Assembly (NCBI GenBank): GCA_913775795.1
Contig: CAJYLT010000062.1
Coordinates: 1 to 35,398 of the forward strand
Length of the DNA stretch: 35,398 bases
Direction: 5' to 3'
From: an uncultured Sphingomonas sp.
GTDB lineage: Bacteria > Pseudomonadota > Alphaproteobacteria > Sphingomonadales > Sphingomonadaceae
The notes below the pieces were generated by a model, which had not been told where the DNA came from, searched no databases, and saw only the letters and a list, made by a program, of their open reading frames with translations. A program made the position numbers and the translations under genes. This document shows positions 35,341 to 35,398 of this stretch, in pieces; the first letter of the stretch is position 1; each line of letters begins with the position of its first letter.

Positions 35341-35398
35341 CCACCAGCTCCCGTGCCGCCGGGTGCCCCAGGAACAATCCCGGGCTCGCCGTGAAGCC
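35330..35398 (-). CDS. C-terminal end of an unrecognised minus-strand gene, cut by the window edge
   Basis: A minus frame is open from the window edge to a TGA at 35332-35330 and reads FTASPGLFLGHPAARELVVNA. The composition looks protein-like and the codon positions are GC-biased like the neighbours, but 22 residues are too few to name a family. It overlaps the convergent small membrane protein gene by 11 bases. Confidence 0.35.
   Translation of the reverse strand, partial: GFTASPGLFLGHPAARELVVNA

Overview
The window looks like a chromosomal segment of a high-GC alphaproteobacterium of the Sphingomonadales (Sphingomonas-like). The grounds are gene content and order: an sdhB / thioesterase / zapE / shikimate-dehydrogenase-like / mdh / sucD / sucA / sucB / lpd block, a split-subunit proton-translocating transhydrogenase (pntAa, pntAb, pntB) preceded by a tiny aa3-oxidase subunit IV-like gene, and a recA promoter carrying the alphaproteobacterial LexA box GTTC-N7-GTTC. 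Assignment to a genus is inference.

Layout. 1-1765 (minus): most of parE, cut by the left edge. 1939-2787 (plus): an outer-membrane beta-barrel with a strong terminator. 2860-4910 (minus): an overlapping TadE/TadG pair. 5020-7340 (minus): a glutaryl-CoA dehydrogenase and CaiB-type CoA-transferase pair, overlapping by one base. 7557-9044 (plus): a SulP anion transporter. 9051-13055 (minus): the transhydrogenase operon, interrupted by a PH-domain gene, a DUF559 nuclease gene enclosed by inverted 50-bp repeats, and a REP-type doublet. 13211-14632 (plus): an NtrC-type response regulator. 14673-19512: a hexuronate island with a LacI-family regulator, uxaC and a uxuB-like reductase on the minus strand, and kdgK. 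Two nearly identical LacI-type palindromes mark the regulator's start and the uxaC/kdgK divergent promoter. 19627-30768 (plus): TCA-cycle genes. 30858-31523 (minus): a DUF1275 membrane protein. 31798-32871 (minus): recA. 33063-34937 (plus): an ABC exporter. 35008-35340 (plus): a small membrane protein, converging on the unrecognised end of a minus-strand gene at the right edge.

How it works together. The right half supplies the 2-oxoglutarate to malate arc of the TCA cycle (the complete 2-oxoglutarate dehydrogenase complex, SucD, SdhB, Mdh). The essential partners SucC and SdhCDA are not beside their subunits and must lie outside the window. The hexuronate genes convert glucuronate or galacturonate towards KDPG but lack a mannonate/altronate dehydratase here. 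GcdH and the CoA-transferase would feed glutarate/glutaryl-CoA towards crotonyl-CoA. Transhydrogenase links NADH and NADPH pools to the proton gradient.

The least explained structure is the DUF559 cassette inside the transhydrogenase operon. Its start codon abuts one repeat copy, its 3' end runs through the inverted copy, and the two copies differ by paired changes that preserve a hairpin. No CRISPR array, tRNA, rRNA or phage module was seen.
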